NCBI GenBank assembly: GCA_947053545.1
Contig: CAMRSY010000005.1
Coordinates: 1 to 64,000 of the forward strand
Direction of reading: 5' to 3'
Length of the DNA: 64,000 bases
From: an uncultured Clostridia bacterium
GTDB lineage: Bacteria > Bacillota > Clostridia > Christensenellales > Borkfalkiaceae
Shown here: piece by piece, positions 43,122 to 53,400 of the stretch
How positions within the stretch are numbered: position 1 is the stretch's first letter
Layout of the letters: each line of letters starts with the position of its first letter
Translations under genes and position numbers: made by a program
The notes under the pieces: generated by a model
What the model saw: the letters and a program-made list of their open reading frames with translations, nothing else
Told to the model about the DNA's origin: nothing
Databases searched by the model: none

Positions 43122-43826
43122 ATGTCCGATAAAAAGAAATTTAAATTAAAAATTCATTTCGGCAAGGCAAGCGCGATATTGCTAGGCGTATTCGCTTTGC
43201 TTTTATGTGCCGATTTGGTATTAAAATTCTGCTACGAAAAATACGACTGGAACTTTACCGTAATACCCAATCTTATTTGGGTGGAAAACGACCCGGCAAA
43301 TCATAACTACGGGGCGGCGTTTTCATTTCTTTCCAACACGGAATGGGGCAGAATCTTCTTTATAGTTCTTACGTTTATTATGCTTGCCGTAATGGCGGCC
43401 GGCTTTTTACTTTTGCCCGAAAGATTTACGGGATTAAAGGCGGCGCTTGTTTTGGTGGCGTCCGGCGCTTTAGGCAACCTTATCGACAGGCTGGCTTTAG
43501 GTTACGTGCGCGATTTTGTTTGGGTAAACATTTTCGGAAACTGGGCATGCTGCAATTTTGCCGATTTCTGGATAGTATTCGGCGTTATTTGGGCGGTAAT
43601 AGATATACTTTTTTTAAACGAGTGGGCGGTTTTGCCGCTTACCAAAACGGCAAAGGAAGCGGCGAAAAAGCGCGAGCAAACCGAAAAAGAAAAAAAAGCC
43701 GAACGTACGAAAGAAACTGCCGAAGATGACAAAGACGCCGAAAGTTCTGAAAAGTTTATGAAAATTAAAGACGGCGACAACGAAATGGAAGAGCGTGAAG
43801 ATAACGGCGGAGAAAGCGATGCGTAA
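43122..43826 (+). CDS. lspA: lipoprotein signal peptidase with charged tail
   Basis: A 234-residue type II signal peptidase that cuts prolipoproteins at the lipobox Cys. It has four membrane helices. The catalytic pair is Asp122 in NLIDRL and Asp148 in NFADFW, with NYGAAF (62-67) as the other conserved loop. After residue 175 comes a highly charged Lys/Glu tail of about 58 residues that most LspA proteins lack. The ATG at 43122 is chosen because the longer frame would begin inside the promoter. It overlaps rluD by 8 nt. Confidence 0.93.
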   Translation: MSDKKKFKLKIHFGKASAILLGVFALLLCADLVLKFCYEKYDWNFTVIPNLIWVENDPANHNYGAAFSFLSNTEWGRIFFIVLTFIMLAVMAAGFLLLPERFTGLKAALVLVASGALGNLIDRLALGYVRDFVWVNIFGNWACCNFADFWIVFGVIWAVIDILFLNEWAVLPLTKTAKEAAKKREQTEKEKKAERTKETAEDDKDAESSEKFMKIKDGDNEMEEREDNGGESDA

Positions 43827-44754
43827 CCGTTCGTTTTATGCGCAGACTGATTTTCCGCGCGCCGACGTGGCTTTAAGCGACAGTCTTTGCGATTTTACTC
43901 GTTCGGCAGTTAAAAAACTATTCGACGGAGGTTTGGTTAAGGTAAACGGAAAGATTGCCAAACCTTCGCAAAGCGTTTGTACCGGCGACTTTATCGAGGC
44001 GGCGTTACCCGATCCTGTTGAATGCGTTGCCAAACCCGAGGATATTCCCGTTGATATCTTGTATGAAGACGGTGATTTGGCTGTTATAAACAAGCCGCAG
44101 GGATTAACCGTACACGCAGGTAACGGCAATATCGACGGCACCCTTGTCAACGCGCTCTTGTACAGGTTAAACAATTTAAGCGGCGTAGGCGGTGTAATAA
44201 GACCGGGTATCGTGCATAGAATAGATAAAAACACTTCGGGACTTCTCGTGGTCGCAAAAAACGACGCCGCGCATTTAAGCCTTGCGGAACAGATTGCGGA
44301 TAAAAGTTGCCGCCGCACGTATATAGCGCTTTTGGAAGGCAATCTGAAAGAGGATAACGGCACTGTTACAACTTACATAGGAAGAAGCCGCACCGACCGG
44401 ATTAAAATGGCGGTGGTTGAGCCGGATAAAGGAAAAATAGCAATAACCGACTATTCGGTTTTAAGCAGGGCGGTGTTTGCGGGGCAAAGTTATACTCTCT
44501 GCCGTTTCGATTTGCATACGGGAAGAACTCATCAGATACGCGTTCACGCAAAATATCTTAACCATCCCGTGGTAGGCGACGACGTGTACGGCAGAAAAAA
44601 GCGCGAATTCGGGCTTAACGGTCAGCTGTTGCACGCGTACAGGCTGGAGTTTACGCACCCGAATAGCGGTGAAAGGCTTACGTTTACCGCGCCGTTGCCC
44701 GGCTATTTTTCCGCTGTGTTAAAAAAATTGGGCTTCGGTTTTAATTTGTTTTAA
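43819..44754 (+). CDS. rluD: pseudouridine synthase, RluA/RluD family
   Basis: A 311-residue enzyme with an N-terminal S4 domain (AVKKLFDGGLVKVNGKIA) and the RluA catalytic domain: GIVHRIDKNTSGLLVVAK with the catalytic Asp, and FDLHTGRTHQIRVH. It makes pseudouridine in 23S rRNA; the exact sites are not readable. ATG 43819 follows CGGAG by 7 nt and overlaps lspA. A GTG start at 43795 is less likely. lspA-rluD is a common pair. Confidence 0.92.
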   Translation: MRNRSFYAQTDFPRADVALSDSLCDFTRSAVKKLFDGGLVKVNGKIAKPSQSVCTGDFIEAALPDPVECVAKPEDIPVDILYEDGDLAVINKPQGLTVHAGNGNIDGTLVNALLYRLNNLSGVGGVIRPGIVHRIDKNTSGLLVVAKNDAAHLSLAEQIADKSCRRTYIALLEGNLKEDNGTVTTYIGRSRTDRIKMAVVEPDKGKIAITDYSVLSRAVFAGQSYTLCRFDLHTGRTHQIRVHAKYLNHPVVGDDVYGRKKREFGLNGQLLHAYRLEFTHPNSGERLTFTAPLPGYFSAVLKKLGFGFNLF

Positions 44755-44759
44755 ATTTG

Positions 44760-44788
44760 TTGCAAAATCGTCGGCACAATGATATAAT
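44760..44788 (+). promoter_or_regulatory. promoter of the small membrane protein gene
   Basis: TTGCAA (44760-44765), a 17-bp spacer and TATAAT (44783-44788) give a start near 44795, ahead of GGAGG and ATG 44818. Confidence 0.75.
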
Positions 44789-44817
44789 CGTTTTGTCAAA
44801 TTTGCGGAGGTATTATT

Positions 44818-45150
44818 ATGGCTAAAAAAAGAACAACTACAACCACGTCTTCCGGCAATTATTCGCTTGTTAAGGTGTGCGCGTTTTGGGGCATTGTACT
44901 TGCGGGCATTGCAGGGCTGGTAAGTTTTATTTTAAATTTGCTTGCAAAATGCGGCGTGCATATCGAATGGGGCGGCAAGGTTGCTGGCGCCTGCAATATG
45001 GTTTCAACAATCGCTTTGTTTATTGCCGCATGGCTTGCCGCGTGGGATTACGTAAAGCATAAGAGCCAGAGCTGGAGAATAGTATTCTGGGTATTCTTCG
45101 TGCTTGCTTTGCTCGGTGTGTTAGGCATAGGAATTTGGAGCTGGTTTTAA
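44818..45150 (+). CDS. small membrane protein of unknown function
   Basis: A 110-residue protein with a Thr/Ser-rich start (KKRTTTTTSSG) and three membrane segments at about 20-43, 55-75 and 86-109. It ends right after the last helix. I do not recognise a family. It has its own promoter, a good ribosome site and its own strong terminator, so it is a monocistronic expressed gene. Confidence 0.7.
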   Translation: MAKKRTTTTTSSGNYSLVKVCAFWGIVLAGIAGLVSFILNLLAKCGVHIEWGGKVAGACNMVSTIALFIAAWLAAWDYVKHKSQSWRIVFWVFFVLALLGVLGIGIWSWF

Positions 45151-45161
45151 TTAAATGAACG

Positions 45162-45201
45162 GCGGTTTGCGCTTAACTGCGCAAACCGCTTTACTTTTTT
45201 T
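45162..45201 (+). terminator. terminator after the small membrane protein
   Basis: GCGGTTTGCGC (45162-45172) pairs with GCGCAAACCGC (45179-45189), followed by TTTACTTTTTTTT. Confidence 0.92.
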
Positions 45202-45218
45202 TGCGCATAAATTATAAT
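45190..45218 (+). promoter_or_regulatory. der-plsY promoter
   Basis: TTTACT (45190-45195), a 17-bp spacer and TATAAT (45213-45218) give a start near 45225. The -35 element lies within the T run of the preceding terminator. Confidence 0.6.
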
Positions 45219-45249
45219 TGTTTAAAATAAAAAAGGCAAAAATTATACT

Positions 45250-46560
45250 ATGGCAAATCCTTTAATTGCAATCGTCGGCAGACCAAACGTGGGTAAAAGC
45301 ACGTTTTTCAATAAAGTAGTCGGCAGAAAAATTTCGATAACCGAAGATAAACCCGGGGTCACGCGCGACAGACTGTACGCCGACGCCGAATGGCGCGGGC
45401 GCACGTTTTCGCTTGTCGATACGGGCGGAATCGAAATTAAAAGCGACGACCTGATGTGGAAGCATATAAAAAAACAGGCCGAGGTGGCAATAGAAACAGC
45501 CAACGTTATTCTGTTTTTCGTCGACGGAAAAGAGGGGCTTACCACCTCCGATTACGACGTGGCGGATATGTTGAGAAAAAGCAAAAAACCGGTTATTGTG
45601 GTCGTTAATAAAATAGACGATTATGTCGAAGACAAGGTTTTCGAATTTTATTCGCTGGGTTTGGGCGAACCATACGCCGTTTCCAGCGAACACGGCAAGG
45701 GTATAGGCGACGTATTGGACGAATGCGTAAGCTATTTCGAAAAAAATACCGGCGAGCAGGACGACAGCCTTAAAATTGCCGTTGTGGGTAAACCCAACGC
45801 GGGCAAAAGCAGTATAGTAAACCGTCTGCTTGGTTTCGAACGCTCGATTGTAACCGATATCGCGGGCACCACCCGCGACGCTATAGACACGCGTTTTACT
45901 TACGACGGCAGAAACTATACGATTATAGACACGGCTGGAATACGCAAAAAAGCCAAGGTTGAAGACGATATCGAATATTATTCGGTAATGCGCGCTTTCG
46001 ACGCGGTTCGTCGCGCCGACGTGTGCTTGCTTGTCGTGGACAGTACCGAAGGGCTTACCGAGCAGGACACGAAAATTATCGGCTATGTGCACGAACAGGG
46101 CAAACCTTCGGTTGTCGTTATGAATAAGTGGGACCTGATAGAAAAGGATACGAACACCATAAACAAATTCGAGGACAAGCTTAAGGAAGATTTGAAATTT
46201 ATGGACTATTTCAAATCGGTTTACGTTTCCGCAAAGACGGGACAGCGTGCCGAAAAAATAATGAAAGAGGTGGATACGGTATATGCAAACGCGCACATGC
46301 GTATTCCTACCGGCACGTTTAACGATTTAATTTCCGATACCGTACGCGCAAACGAACCGCCTTCGTATAACGGCAGGCGTTTAAAAGTTTATTATTCTTC
46401 ACAGGTTGCGGTTGCGCCGCCTACATTCGTGCTGTTTGTTAACAGTTGCGATTTAATGCATTTTTCTTATGAACGGTTTCTTGAAAATACTATCCGCAAG
46501 GCGTTCGGTTTTGCCGGTACTCCTATAAAAATAATAACCAGAGAGAAAAAGGCCGACTGA
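45250..46560 (+). CDS. der: ribosome biogenesis GTPase Der (EngA)
   Basis: A 436-residue protein with two tandem GTPase domains and a C-terminal KH-like domain. The first G1 is GRPNVGKST (10-18) and the second is GKPNAGKSS; DTGGIE, DTAGIRKKAKVE, NKIDD and NKWDL complete the nucleotide sites. It is essential for 50S assembly in most bacteria. It overlaps plsY by one base (TGATG). Confidence 0.97.
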   Translation: MANPLIAIVGRPNVGKSTFFNKVVGRKISITEDKPGVTRDRLYADAEWRGRTFSLVDTGGIEIKSDDLMWKHIKKQAEVAIETANVILFFVDGKEGLTTSDYDVADMLRKSKKPVIVVVNKIDDYVEDKVFEFYSLGLGEPYAVSSEHGKGIGDVLDECVSYFEKNTGEQDDSLKIAVVGKPNAGKSSIVNRLLGFERSIVTDIAGTTRDAIDTRFTYDGRNYTIIDTAGIRKKAKVEDDIEYYSVMRAFDAVRRADVCLLVVDSTEGLTEQDTKIIGYVHEQGKPSVVVMNKWDLIEKDTNTINKFEDKLKEDLKFMDYFKSVYVSAKTGQRAEKIMKEVDTVYANAHMRIPTGTFNDLISDTVRANEPPSYNGRRLKVYYSSQVAVAPPTFVLFVNSCDLMHFSYERFLENTIRKAFGFAGTPIKIITREKKAD

Positions 46561-47288
46561 TGAAAGAGTTTTATATCTCCCAAGGCTGGTATTGGCTGAT
46601 TATAGGCGCGGTTGTAAGTTACTTTCTCGGTTGCTTCAATTTTGCCGTTATTATTTCAAAAATTAAACACGACGATATTCGGCGCGTAGGCAGCGGCAAC
46701 CCTGGGGCGATGAATATTTCGCGCCGCTACGGGTTGAAAGTGGGGCTTATTAATTTTCTGTGCGACGGTTTAAAGGGCGCAATTCCCGTATTGGTTGCCC
46801 ACTTTGTATTCCGCAATTACTATTTTGCGGGTACGCAAATAATAGTTTCCGATTTTATGCGCTATTTCTATGCGCTTTTTGCATTGCTGGGGCACGTATT
46901 TCCCGTAACAATGCGTTTTAAAGGCGGAAAGGGTATATCCACAACGATAGGGCTTTTATGGTGTTCGCTGGCGTGCGAAACATGGTGGTTCGCCTTTGCA
47001 GGGCTTGCGCTGTTTATACTGTTGTTTGTTTACGCCGGTATAACAGAGTGGGGCTCTATGGGGTCGCTTATAGGCGTTGCGGGGTTTACAATCTGGCAGG
47101 CGATAATTTTAACGCTGCGCTACGGGGATATGCTTACAAACGTATATGTGATAATAACGTTTATAATTTTGCTTTTGTTAAACGTTTTAACCTGGGGCGC
47201 GCACCATAAAAATCTTTATCATTTAATGGCGGGCGAGGAGCATCGTACGTCGCTTAAGAAAATGATTAAAAAGAGGAAAAAATCTTAA
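46560..47288 (+). CDS. plsY: glycerol-3-phosphate acyltransferase PlsY
   Basis: A 242-residue membrane acyltransferase that uses acyl-phosphate to acylate glycerol 3-phosphate. Conserved motifs are YFLGCFNFAVIISK, the RRVGSGNPGAMN loop and RFKGGKGIST. It is a little longer than usual because of an extra loop and a Lys-rich tail. der-plsY-gpsA often lie together; here gpsA is about 16 kb away. Confidence 0.94.
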   Translation: MKEFYISQGWYWLIIGAVVSYFLGCFNFAVIISKIKHDDIRRVGSGNPGAMNISRRYGLKVGLINFLCDGLKGAIPVLVAHFVFRNYYFAGTQIIVSDFMRYFYALFALLGHVFPVTMRFKGGKGISTTIGLLWCSLACETWWFAFAGLALFILLFVYAGITEWGSMGSLIGVAGFTIWQAIILTLRYGDMLTNVYVIITFIILLLLNVLTWGAHHKNLYHLMAGEEHRTSLKKMIKKRKKS

Positions 47289-47299
47289 TTAAAATCAAT

Positions 47300-47327
47300 A
47301 AGCCCCGCGGAATTTCCGCGGGGCTTT
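47300..47327. terminator. terminator after plsY
   Basis: AGCCCCGCGGA pairs with TCCGCGGGGCTT in 47300-47327. The GCCCCGCGG core is the same as in the sigF terminator. Confidence 0.85.
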
Positions 47328-47409
47328 ACTAACGCTTTACAACTTTTTTAAAGGTCATAATTTTTAAATGATAGGCAGATTAAGTAATATTGCCGCGGAA
47401 TTAAGCGGC

Positions 47410-47889
47410 TTAAGCTTTCTTATTCGTGCCGTCGTTTTCAAGCGAATTTACGGTATATTCAATTTTGGGGTTGGCTTTCAGCAACGAATTTATAAACTCG
47501 TCGTACCAGTCCTGTTTAACTACTATAACAATAAATTCGCCGCCGGTAAAAGTTACGGTTAACTTGTCGGTTTTCCTGTCTAAAGTAATATTCTCTATTT
47601 TTTCCGCGTCGTACTTGCTGGTAATAAAACCGAACCGTGTTTTAAACGTTTTGCCGTCTATTATATAGGCGGAAAAAAGAAAAATGCTTAAAAGCAGAAC
47701 AAACAGCACAACGGTTACGAAAAACATTAAAATATACTGCATAATGGGGTATACGGGGTCTGCGGCGTGCTGTATGCCGTTCGTAACGCAGTAAAACAGA
47801 TTGACGCCGAAACCCGCGACGCACAGTACCATTCCCGCAATCATTAAAGCCTTCATAAGGCGCGTAAATTTATATTTAAAATATTTCAT
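47410..47889 (-). CDS. membrane protein with bacterial PH-like domain
   Basis: A 159-residue protein: a basic N-terminus, two membrane helices (about 12-35 and 48-75), then a domain of about 80 residues (YIIDGKTFKTRFGFITSKYD, IENITLDRKTDKLTVTF) resembling bacterial PH or YcxB-like domains. The role is unknown. The predicted +1 coincides with the ATG and no ribosome site is present, so translation is probably leaderless. It converges with plsY. Confidence 0.65.
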   Translation of the reverse strand: MKYFKYKFTRLMKALMIAGMVLCVAGFGVNLFYCVTNGIQHAADPVYPIMQYILMFFVTVVLFVLLLSIFLFSAYIIDGKTFKTRFGFITSKYDAEKIENITLDRKTDKLTVTFTGGEFIVIVVKQDWYDEFINSLLKANPKIEYTVNSLENDGTNKKA

Positions 47890-47895
47890 ACGGCT

Positions 47896-47924
47896 ATTAT
47901 AACCTTAATGGAATAAAAAGGCAA
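47896..47924 (-). promoter_or_regulatory. promoter of the PH-domain gene, predicted leaderless
   Basis: On the minus strand TTGCCT (47919-47924), a 17-bp spacer and TATAAT (47896-47901) put +1 at 47889, the A of the ATG. Confidence 0.68.
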
Positions 47925-47965
47925 CACAAGCGTAAACAATTATTGAGTTTTTACCCGAATAAAGG

Positions 47966-47994
47966 TTGATAAAGTTTATGGTTTAATGTAAAAT
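47966..47994 (+). promoter_or_regulatory. promoter of the aconitase-type hydratase
   Basis: TTGATA (47966-47971), a 17-bp spacer and TAAAAT (47989-47994) give a start near 48001, with GGAGG following before ATG 48022. Confidence 0.72.
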
Positions 47995-48021
47995 AAATAT
48001 ACTTACACTGCGGAGGTTGTT

Positions 48022-50247
48022 ATGGTTAAGCTTATAAAAGGCGGAGTTTATTATATTGACGGCGCGCTTGTGCGTGAAAATTACGCCTTTATGGTCAATG
48101 CAAAAAAGCAGGCGGCCGTAAAGGGAACTCTTGCCTATTCGGTTATCAAAAACCATAACAAGGGCGGGGAAGAAAATCTTAAAATTTCTTTCGACGCGCT
48201 TGCCTCGCACGATATTACGTACGTTGGTATAATTCAAACGGCTAAGGCTTCGGGACTAAAAGAATTTCCCGTTTCTTACACTCTTACAAACTGCCACAAT
48301 TCGCTGTGCGCGGTAGGAGGTACTATTAACGAGGACGACCACCTTTTCGGATATTCGGCAGCTAAAAAGTACGGGGGCAACTATGTTCCTCCCCACATTG
48401 CTGTTATCCATCAGTATATGCGCGAGTGCGAGGCGGGCTGCGGTAAAATGATTTTGGGCAGCGACAGCCATACCCGCTACGGCGCTTTCGGTACAATGGC
48501 GGTGGGCGAAGGCGGACCCGAGCTTGTTAAACAGCTTTTGGGACAGACTTACGATATAAAGCGCCCCGAAATAATCGCAGTATATCTTAAAGGCAAACCC
48601 AAAAAGGGCGTCGGTCCGCACGACGTGGCAATTTCGCTTGTGGGCGCAACTTTTAAAAACGGCTTTGTCAAAAACAAAATTCTCGAGTTTATCGGCCCGG
48701 GAATAAAAAATCTTTCAATGGATTTCCGCAGCGGTATCGATGTTATGACAACCGAAACTACATGTCTTTCAAGTATATGGGAAACGGACGGGATAACGCG
48801 TGAATTTTTCAAGGCACACGGCAGGGAGGCCGACTTTAAGGAAATGCATCCCGCAAATCCTGCCTATTACGACGGTGCGGTTGTTATCGATTTGTCGCGC
48901 GTCGAGCCCATGATTGCGCTTCCTTTCCATCCTTCTAACGCCTATACCGTACGCGACGTAATCGACAACGCGCAGGATATACTTGCGGAGGTTGAAAAAG
49001 CGGGCAACAGGCTAAAGGGCGGAAAGGGTAAGCCTTACAAACTTTTAAACCGCATAAAGGACGGAAAAGTATACGTAAGTCAGGGCATAATTGCAGGATG
49101 CGCGGGCGGAAGCTACGAAAACATAGCGGAGGCGGCGGAAATTCTGCGGGGAAAAAATTGCGGCAGCGGCGAGTTTATGTTAAACGTTTATCCCCAGTCG
49201 CAGCCCGTTTATAAGTGCCTTGCCGATAACGGATACGCTTCGGCTCTTATGGGAGCGGGCGCGGTGGTAAAAACGGCTTTCTGCGGTCCCTGTTTCGGAG
49301 CGGGCGATACGCCCGCCGACAACGGCTTTTCCGTTCGTCACACGACAAGAAATTTCGAAAACCGCGAAGGCAGCAAGTTGGGTGAAAACCAGCTTTCGGC
49401 GGTTGCGCTTATGGACGCGCGCTCTATCGCGGCAACGGCGGCAAACGGCGGAGCGCTTACGCCCGCAACCGAGGCGGAATACACCAAGAAGGTAAAAAAA
49501 TATTATTTCGACGGAGGAATTTACGAACACCGCGTTTATCGCGGCGCGGGTAATCCCCGTCAGGAAGAAGAACTTATTTACGGTAACAACATAGCTGACT
49601 GGCCCGAGCAGTTGCCTATTGCCGACAATCTTTTAATAGAAGTGGTTTCGGTAATCAACGACCCAGTAACGACAACCGACGAACTTATACCCAGCGGCGA
49701 AACGTCCTCTTACCGTTCAAATCCGTTACGGCTTGCCGAATTTGCTCTTTCCCGCAAAGACCCCGAATACGTCGGCAGGGCTAAAGCGGTTAAGGCTACG
49801 GAGGCGCAAAGGCGCGAAAGCGGAAAACTGCCGGAAGAGGTTTTGCGTAAGGCGGGCATAAAGCTTGCCGAAGGCACTATGTTAGGCAGCGCCGTAGCGG
49901 CAAGAAAGCCGGGCGACGGTTCCGCGCGCGAACAGGCGGCTTCCTGTCAGCGTGTTCTGGGCGGCATAGCCAATTTAGCCGTTGAATACGCCACTAAACG
50001 TTACCGTTCAAATTTAATAAACTGGGGAATGCTTCCGCTTTTATGTAAACAGTTCGACTTTAAAACGGGCGATTATATTTATATCGAAAACGTTAAAGAG
50101 GGAATTAATAACTGCGAAAAGCCGTTGGCGGCAAAACATATTTCAAACGGAAAAGTAAAAAACATTTATCTGCAGCTCGGCGCGCTTACCGAAGAAGAAA
50201 AATGCATAATTTTAAGCGGTTGTTTGATAAATTATAATAAACAATAA
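48022..50247 (+). CDS. aconitase-family hydratase
   Basis: A 741-residue iron-sulfur hydratase with the catalytic barrel and the C-terminal swivel domain fused. GSDSHTRYGAFGTMAVGEGG is the substrate-binding loop. The cluster cysteines lie in GCAGGSYENI and FCGPCFGAGD, and GKLGENQLSAV-like and RSIAATAANGG segments follow. It probably interconverts citrate and isocitrate. No citrate synthase or isocitrate dehydrogenase is adjacent, so a related hydroxy-acid substrate is possible. It is monocistronic. Confidence 0.88.
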   Translation: MVKLIKGGVYYIDGALVRENYAFMVNAKKQAAVKGTLAYSVIKNHNKGGEENLKISFDALASHDITYVGIIQTAKASGLKEFPVSYTLTNCHNSLCAVGGTINEDDHLFGYSAAKKYGGNYVPPHIAVIHQYMRECEAGCGKMILGSDSHTRYGAFGTMAVGEGGPELVKQLLGQTYDIKRPEIIAVYLKGKPKKGVGPHDVAISLVGATFKNGFVKNKILEFIGPGIKNLSMDFRSGIDVMTTETTCLSSIWETDGITREFFKAHGREADFKEMHPANPAYYDGAVVIDLSRVEPMIALPFHPSNAYTVRDVIDNAQDILAEVEKAGNRLKGGKGKPYKLLNRIKDGKVYVSQGIIAGCAGGSYENIAEAAEILRGKNCGSGEFMLNVYPQSQPVYKCLADNGYASALMGAGAVVKTAFCGPCFGAGDTPADNGFSVRHTTRNFENREGSKLGENQLSAVALMDARSIAATAANGGALTPATEAEYTKKVKKYYFDGGIYEHRVYRGAGNPRQEEELIYGNNIADWPEQLPIADNLLIEVVSVINDPVTTTDELIPSGETSSYRSNPLRLAEFALSRKDPEYVGRAKAVKATEAQRRESGKLPEEVLRKAGIKLAEGTMLGSAVAARKPGDGSAREQAASCQRVLGGIANLAVEYATKRYRSNLINWGMLPLLCKQFDFKTGDYIYIENVKEGINNCEKPLAAKHISNGKVKNIYLQLGALTEEEKCIILSGCLINYNKQ

Positions 50248-50251
50248 TGTT

Positions 50252-50278
50252 AAATGCCCTTTATACGGGCATTTTTTA
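50252..50278 (+). terminator. terminator after the hydratase
   Basis: AAATGCCC pairs with GGGCATTT in 50252-50274, followed by further T. Confidence 0.85.
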
Positions 50279-50348
50279 TGTAAAAAATTTGTTTTAACAT
50301 AAAAATACGATAAACATTTACAAATTTTGTTAAAAACTTTCTTACTGG

Positions 50349-50376
50349 TTGACATAAAAAATAAGAGTGATATAAT
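50349..50376 (+). promoter_or_regulatory. strong promoter of the surface lipoprotein
   Basis: A consensus TTGACA (50349-50354), a 16-bp spacer and an extended TGATATAAT (hexamer 50371-50376) give a start near 50383. Confidence 0.82.
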
Positions 50377-50382
50377 ATAAGT

Positions 50383-50499
50383 GTTATAAATATATGGACG
50401 GAGCTTCTTTTTCCTACGGATAAAGAAAAGCGCAATGCAACGCATTGCGCAAACAATGTTATCTGTACTGTAGAATTTCCGTCGAAGGGGGAAAGATAA
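50383..50499 (+). promoter_or_regulatory. 117-nt 5' leader with a perfect hairpin
   Basis: The leader holds a 9-bp stem, GCGCAATGC (50430-50438) with GCATTGCGC (50442-50450) and loop AAC, well before the ribosome site. It may stabilise the mRNA. No riboswitch family is recognised. Confidence 0.5.
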
Positions 50500-53400
50500 A
50501 TGAACAAATTAACCAAGGTACTGTCCGTGTTTATTATCGCGGGCGCCGTTGGTGCAAGTGTTGCAGGCATCTCCGGTTGTAAAAAGAACAAGGGACATTC
50601 CCATCAGTACAGCTGGACCAACAACTTAGACGGCACGCACGACGGTAACTGCAGTTGCGGTAAGGACGCGATAGATAACGAGGAGCACGTTTTCGTAGAC
50701 GGCGAGTGCGTGAAATGTCACGCGCCTCAAAACGAGGTTTTACCGGAAAACGTAACTTTCGATACAACGTCAAGCGTCAGCGCGGTAGGCAGGCAGTTTG
50801 AAATTACTGCAACTATACATGCCGAAGGCACGCTGGGCGACGAGCAGAAAGTTTTAGTGTGGGAGGTAGAAAATCCCGCGGTTGCAAGTATTACCGTTTC
50901 GGCGGACACTTTAAAAGTTACGGTAAAATGTAATTCAACTGGCTCTACTAAAATAACCGCGAAAACTATCAACAATAAGGTTGCAGAATATAACCTTACG
51001 GTTGAAAATCAGGCGACCGGCGTTGACATTGTAGATGAAGCGGGCAACAAACTCGACAGAATAGCGCTTACCCCTGAAAGCGGCGATATAAAACTTAAGG
51101 CAAACATTCTTCCTTCGGGTTCTACCGATACCGAAATAGAGTGGTCGTCCTCCAATGATTCGATAGCTACGGTTACGGCGGACGCAAACGACTCCACTAA
51201 GGCGACGGTTCATATGGTTGCACAGGGCGACGCGCCCATTCTTATAACTGCGAAAGTTAAGGGTAAGGAAATTAAGCAGACAATATTCTGTACAGCCGAT
51301 ACATATTACGGAACGCTTGTCAACGACGCGCAGAATTTGATAATCAACGAAAATTTCTCGCGCTATGAAACCGGCGCGCTCGTGCCGGAGTGGAACGGTG
51401 CATGGGGTACCGCGGGCGTTTACGGTAATTGCAACGGCAAGGGCACGCCCGCTTCCTCATACGGCGAAGCAAACGGCGTTAAAATTAAAACCGAAACGGA
51501 AAACAATAACAATAACCGCGCCGATCTTATCGATACAACGGACGGCGGTACAGAGCTTATTGTCGATTACGGCGCTGTGGACGGTGTAATAAAAGGTTAC
51601 GCGAATATCAAAATAACCAATTACGGCAACAGCTGGACGTTTATGCAGATTCACGGCAAGGATACCGGTAAACCCCTCGGCGGTGAAATCCTCGGCTTGC
51701 GTATAGGCAAAAGCCCTACGGAATATCTTAGGGTGCGCGTTGACGGCGTGGAAAAAGACGGTTTGTTAACAAACATAAAACTTCAGACGGGCAGTTCGTT
51801 AAGGCTGTATTACGAAATAGATATTCAGAAGGATACCGCGGTAATTTATATAAACGGCGACAAATTCTTCGAAGCGGCGGCCGGAACGCTGGGAATAACC
51901 GATTTAAGCGGTATCAAGTTCCTTACAAGCGACAGCGGCTCGAAAACCGTTTCGATAGACAATATTGCCGTAACGCACGCCGGCGTAAGCGTTGAAGCGC
52001 ACAAGTCCGATTTGCTTGCAAAACTCGATTCCGAATATTCAAAATATGCCGAAGCGGATTATAACGCCGAAAAATGGACCGTTTTGACCGCGGCATATAA
52101 CAGCGCAAAAACGGCGATAAGCAGCGCAACTGTAAAGGATGCTATGAACGAGGCGTTCGATGCGGCTGTCGCAGCCATGAAAGCCGTTCCCACCAAGGCG
52201 GGCGAAGAGTTGTTTAACGCCAAGGAAGCATATAAGACTGAAATAGCCGAAACTTATCCCGCGGCAAGTTACACATATAATAAAGCCGCCTACGATACGG
52301 CTATCGGCAAGGTTAACGCCGCAATCGACGCTTATAGCGGAGAAATTGGCGGGCTGAAAACCGATGCGAAAGTCGTAGCCGCCGTTGCTGAACTTGCTGC
52401 CGTTAAAGACGATACGAGAGCAATGACGGAAGCTAAGGAAGCATATAAGGCTGAAATAGCCGAAACCTATCCTCAATCAAGTTATACTATAAACGCCGAC
52501 GCTTATACTGCAGCTTACGGCGCCGTAATATCGGCAATTGAGAATTACGGCGGCGCAATAGGCGAATTGAAGACTAATGCGGATATAATGGCGCTTGTAA
52601 CTACGCTGTCGGGCGTTAAGACCGACGCGCAGGAACTGGAGGACGCAAAAACCGCAGCGCTTGAAGAGATAGCAAATTATAAGAAAGTCGAGGTGGATGC
52701 GCTTGCTCCCGCAGACGGTATAACACAGGAAGATATCGATAAGGCGAAAGCCGATATTCAGACAACCAGAAATCTCCGTTCGTCTGCCGTAAACAGCTCA
52801 ACTACGGTTGATGCAGTAGCGGCGGAGGTTGCCGAGGCCAAAAAGAATATCGACAGCTATATTGCTTCGCTCTCTGAAACTCTCGAGCAGGTAAAAACAA
52901 GGGAAAAAGCCACTCTTAAAGCCACTTACGACGAATTAATCGCAGATATAACCGACCAGGTAGTATTAAATATACTTGCGGAAGATTATGCGGCGGCTGT
53001 GGCGAAAATCGACGCGGCTTCGGTTAAGTCAAGGGTTACCGAAATAAGGGTTGAAGAGACGAACGCAATGCGCGTAAGAATTGCAAGGCGCGCGGCCTAT
53101 ACGGCTATAACCGAATACGCCGACGAAATAAAAGCCGATTTGTACAGCGAAAGCGCAAAAGCCGCAATCGACGAAGAAATAAAATACGATATTTCTACGC
53201 TTACCGATCAATCCAAGTGGTCGGCGGATATGTGGGTTATACACAACGCATCTACGATAGTCGGAGTTGAAGAAGCCAAGCAGGTTGTTTTAGACAAAAT
53301 AGATAAAATTGCAGAAACCGCAAAAAATACCGTATTTACGGTAACGCTGGGCGAAACCGGCGAAACGCTTTCGGTTAAATACGGCACCGAACTTAAGCTG

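Noticed and set aside
45262..46296. A 344-codon open frame antisense to der
   Set aside because: der is an intact essential GTPase on the plus strand; the antisense translation has no family features and results from codon bias leaving the opposite strand open.
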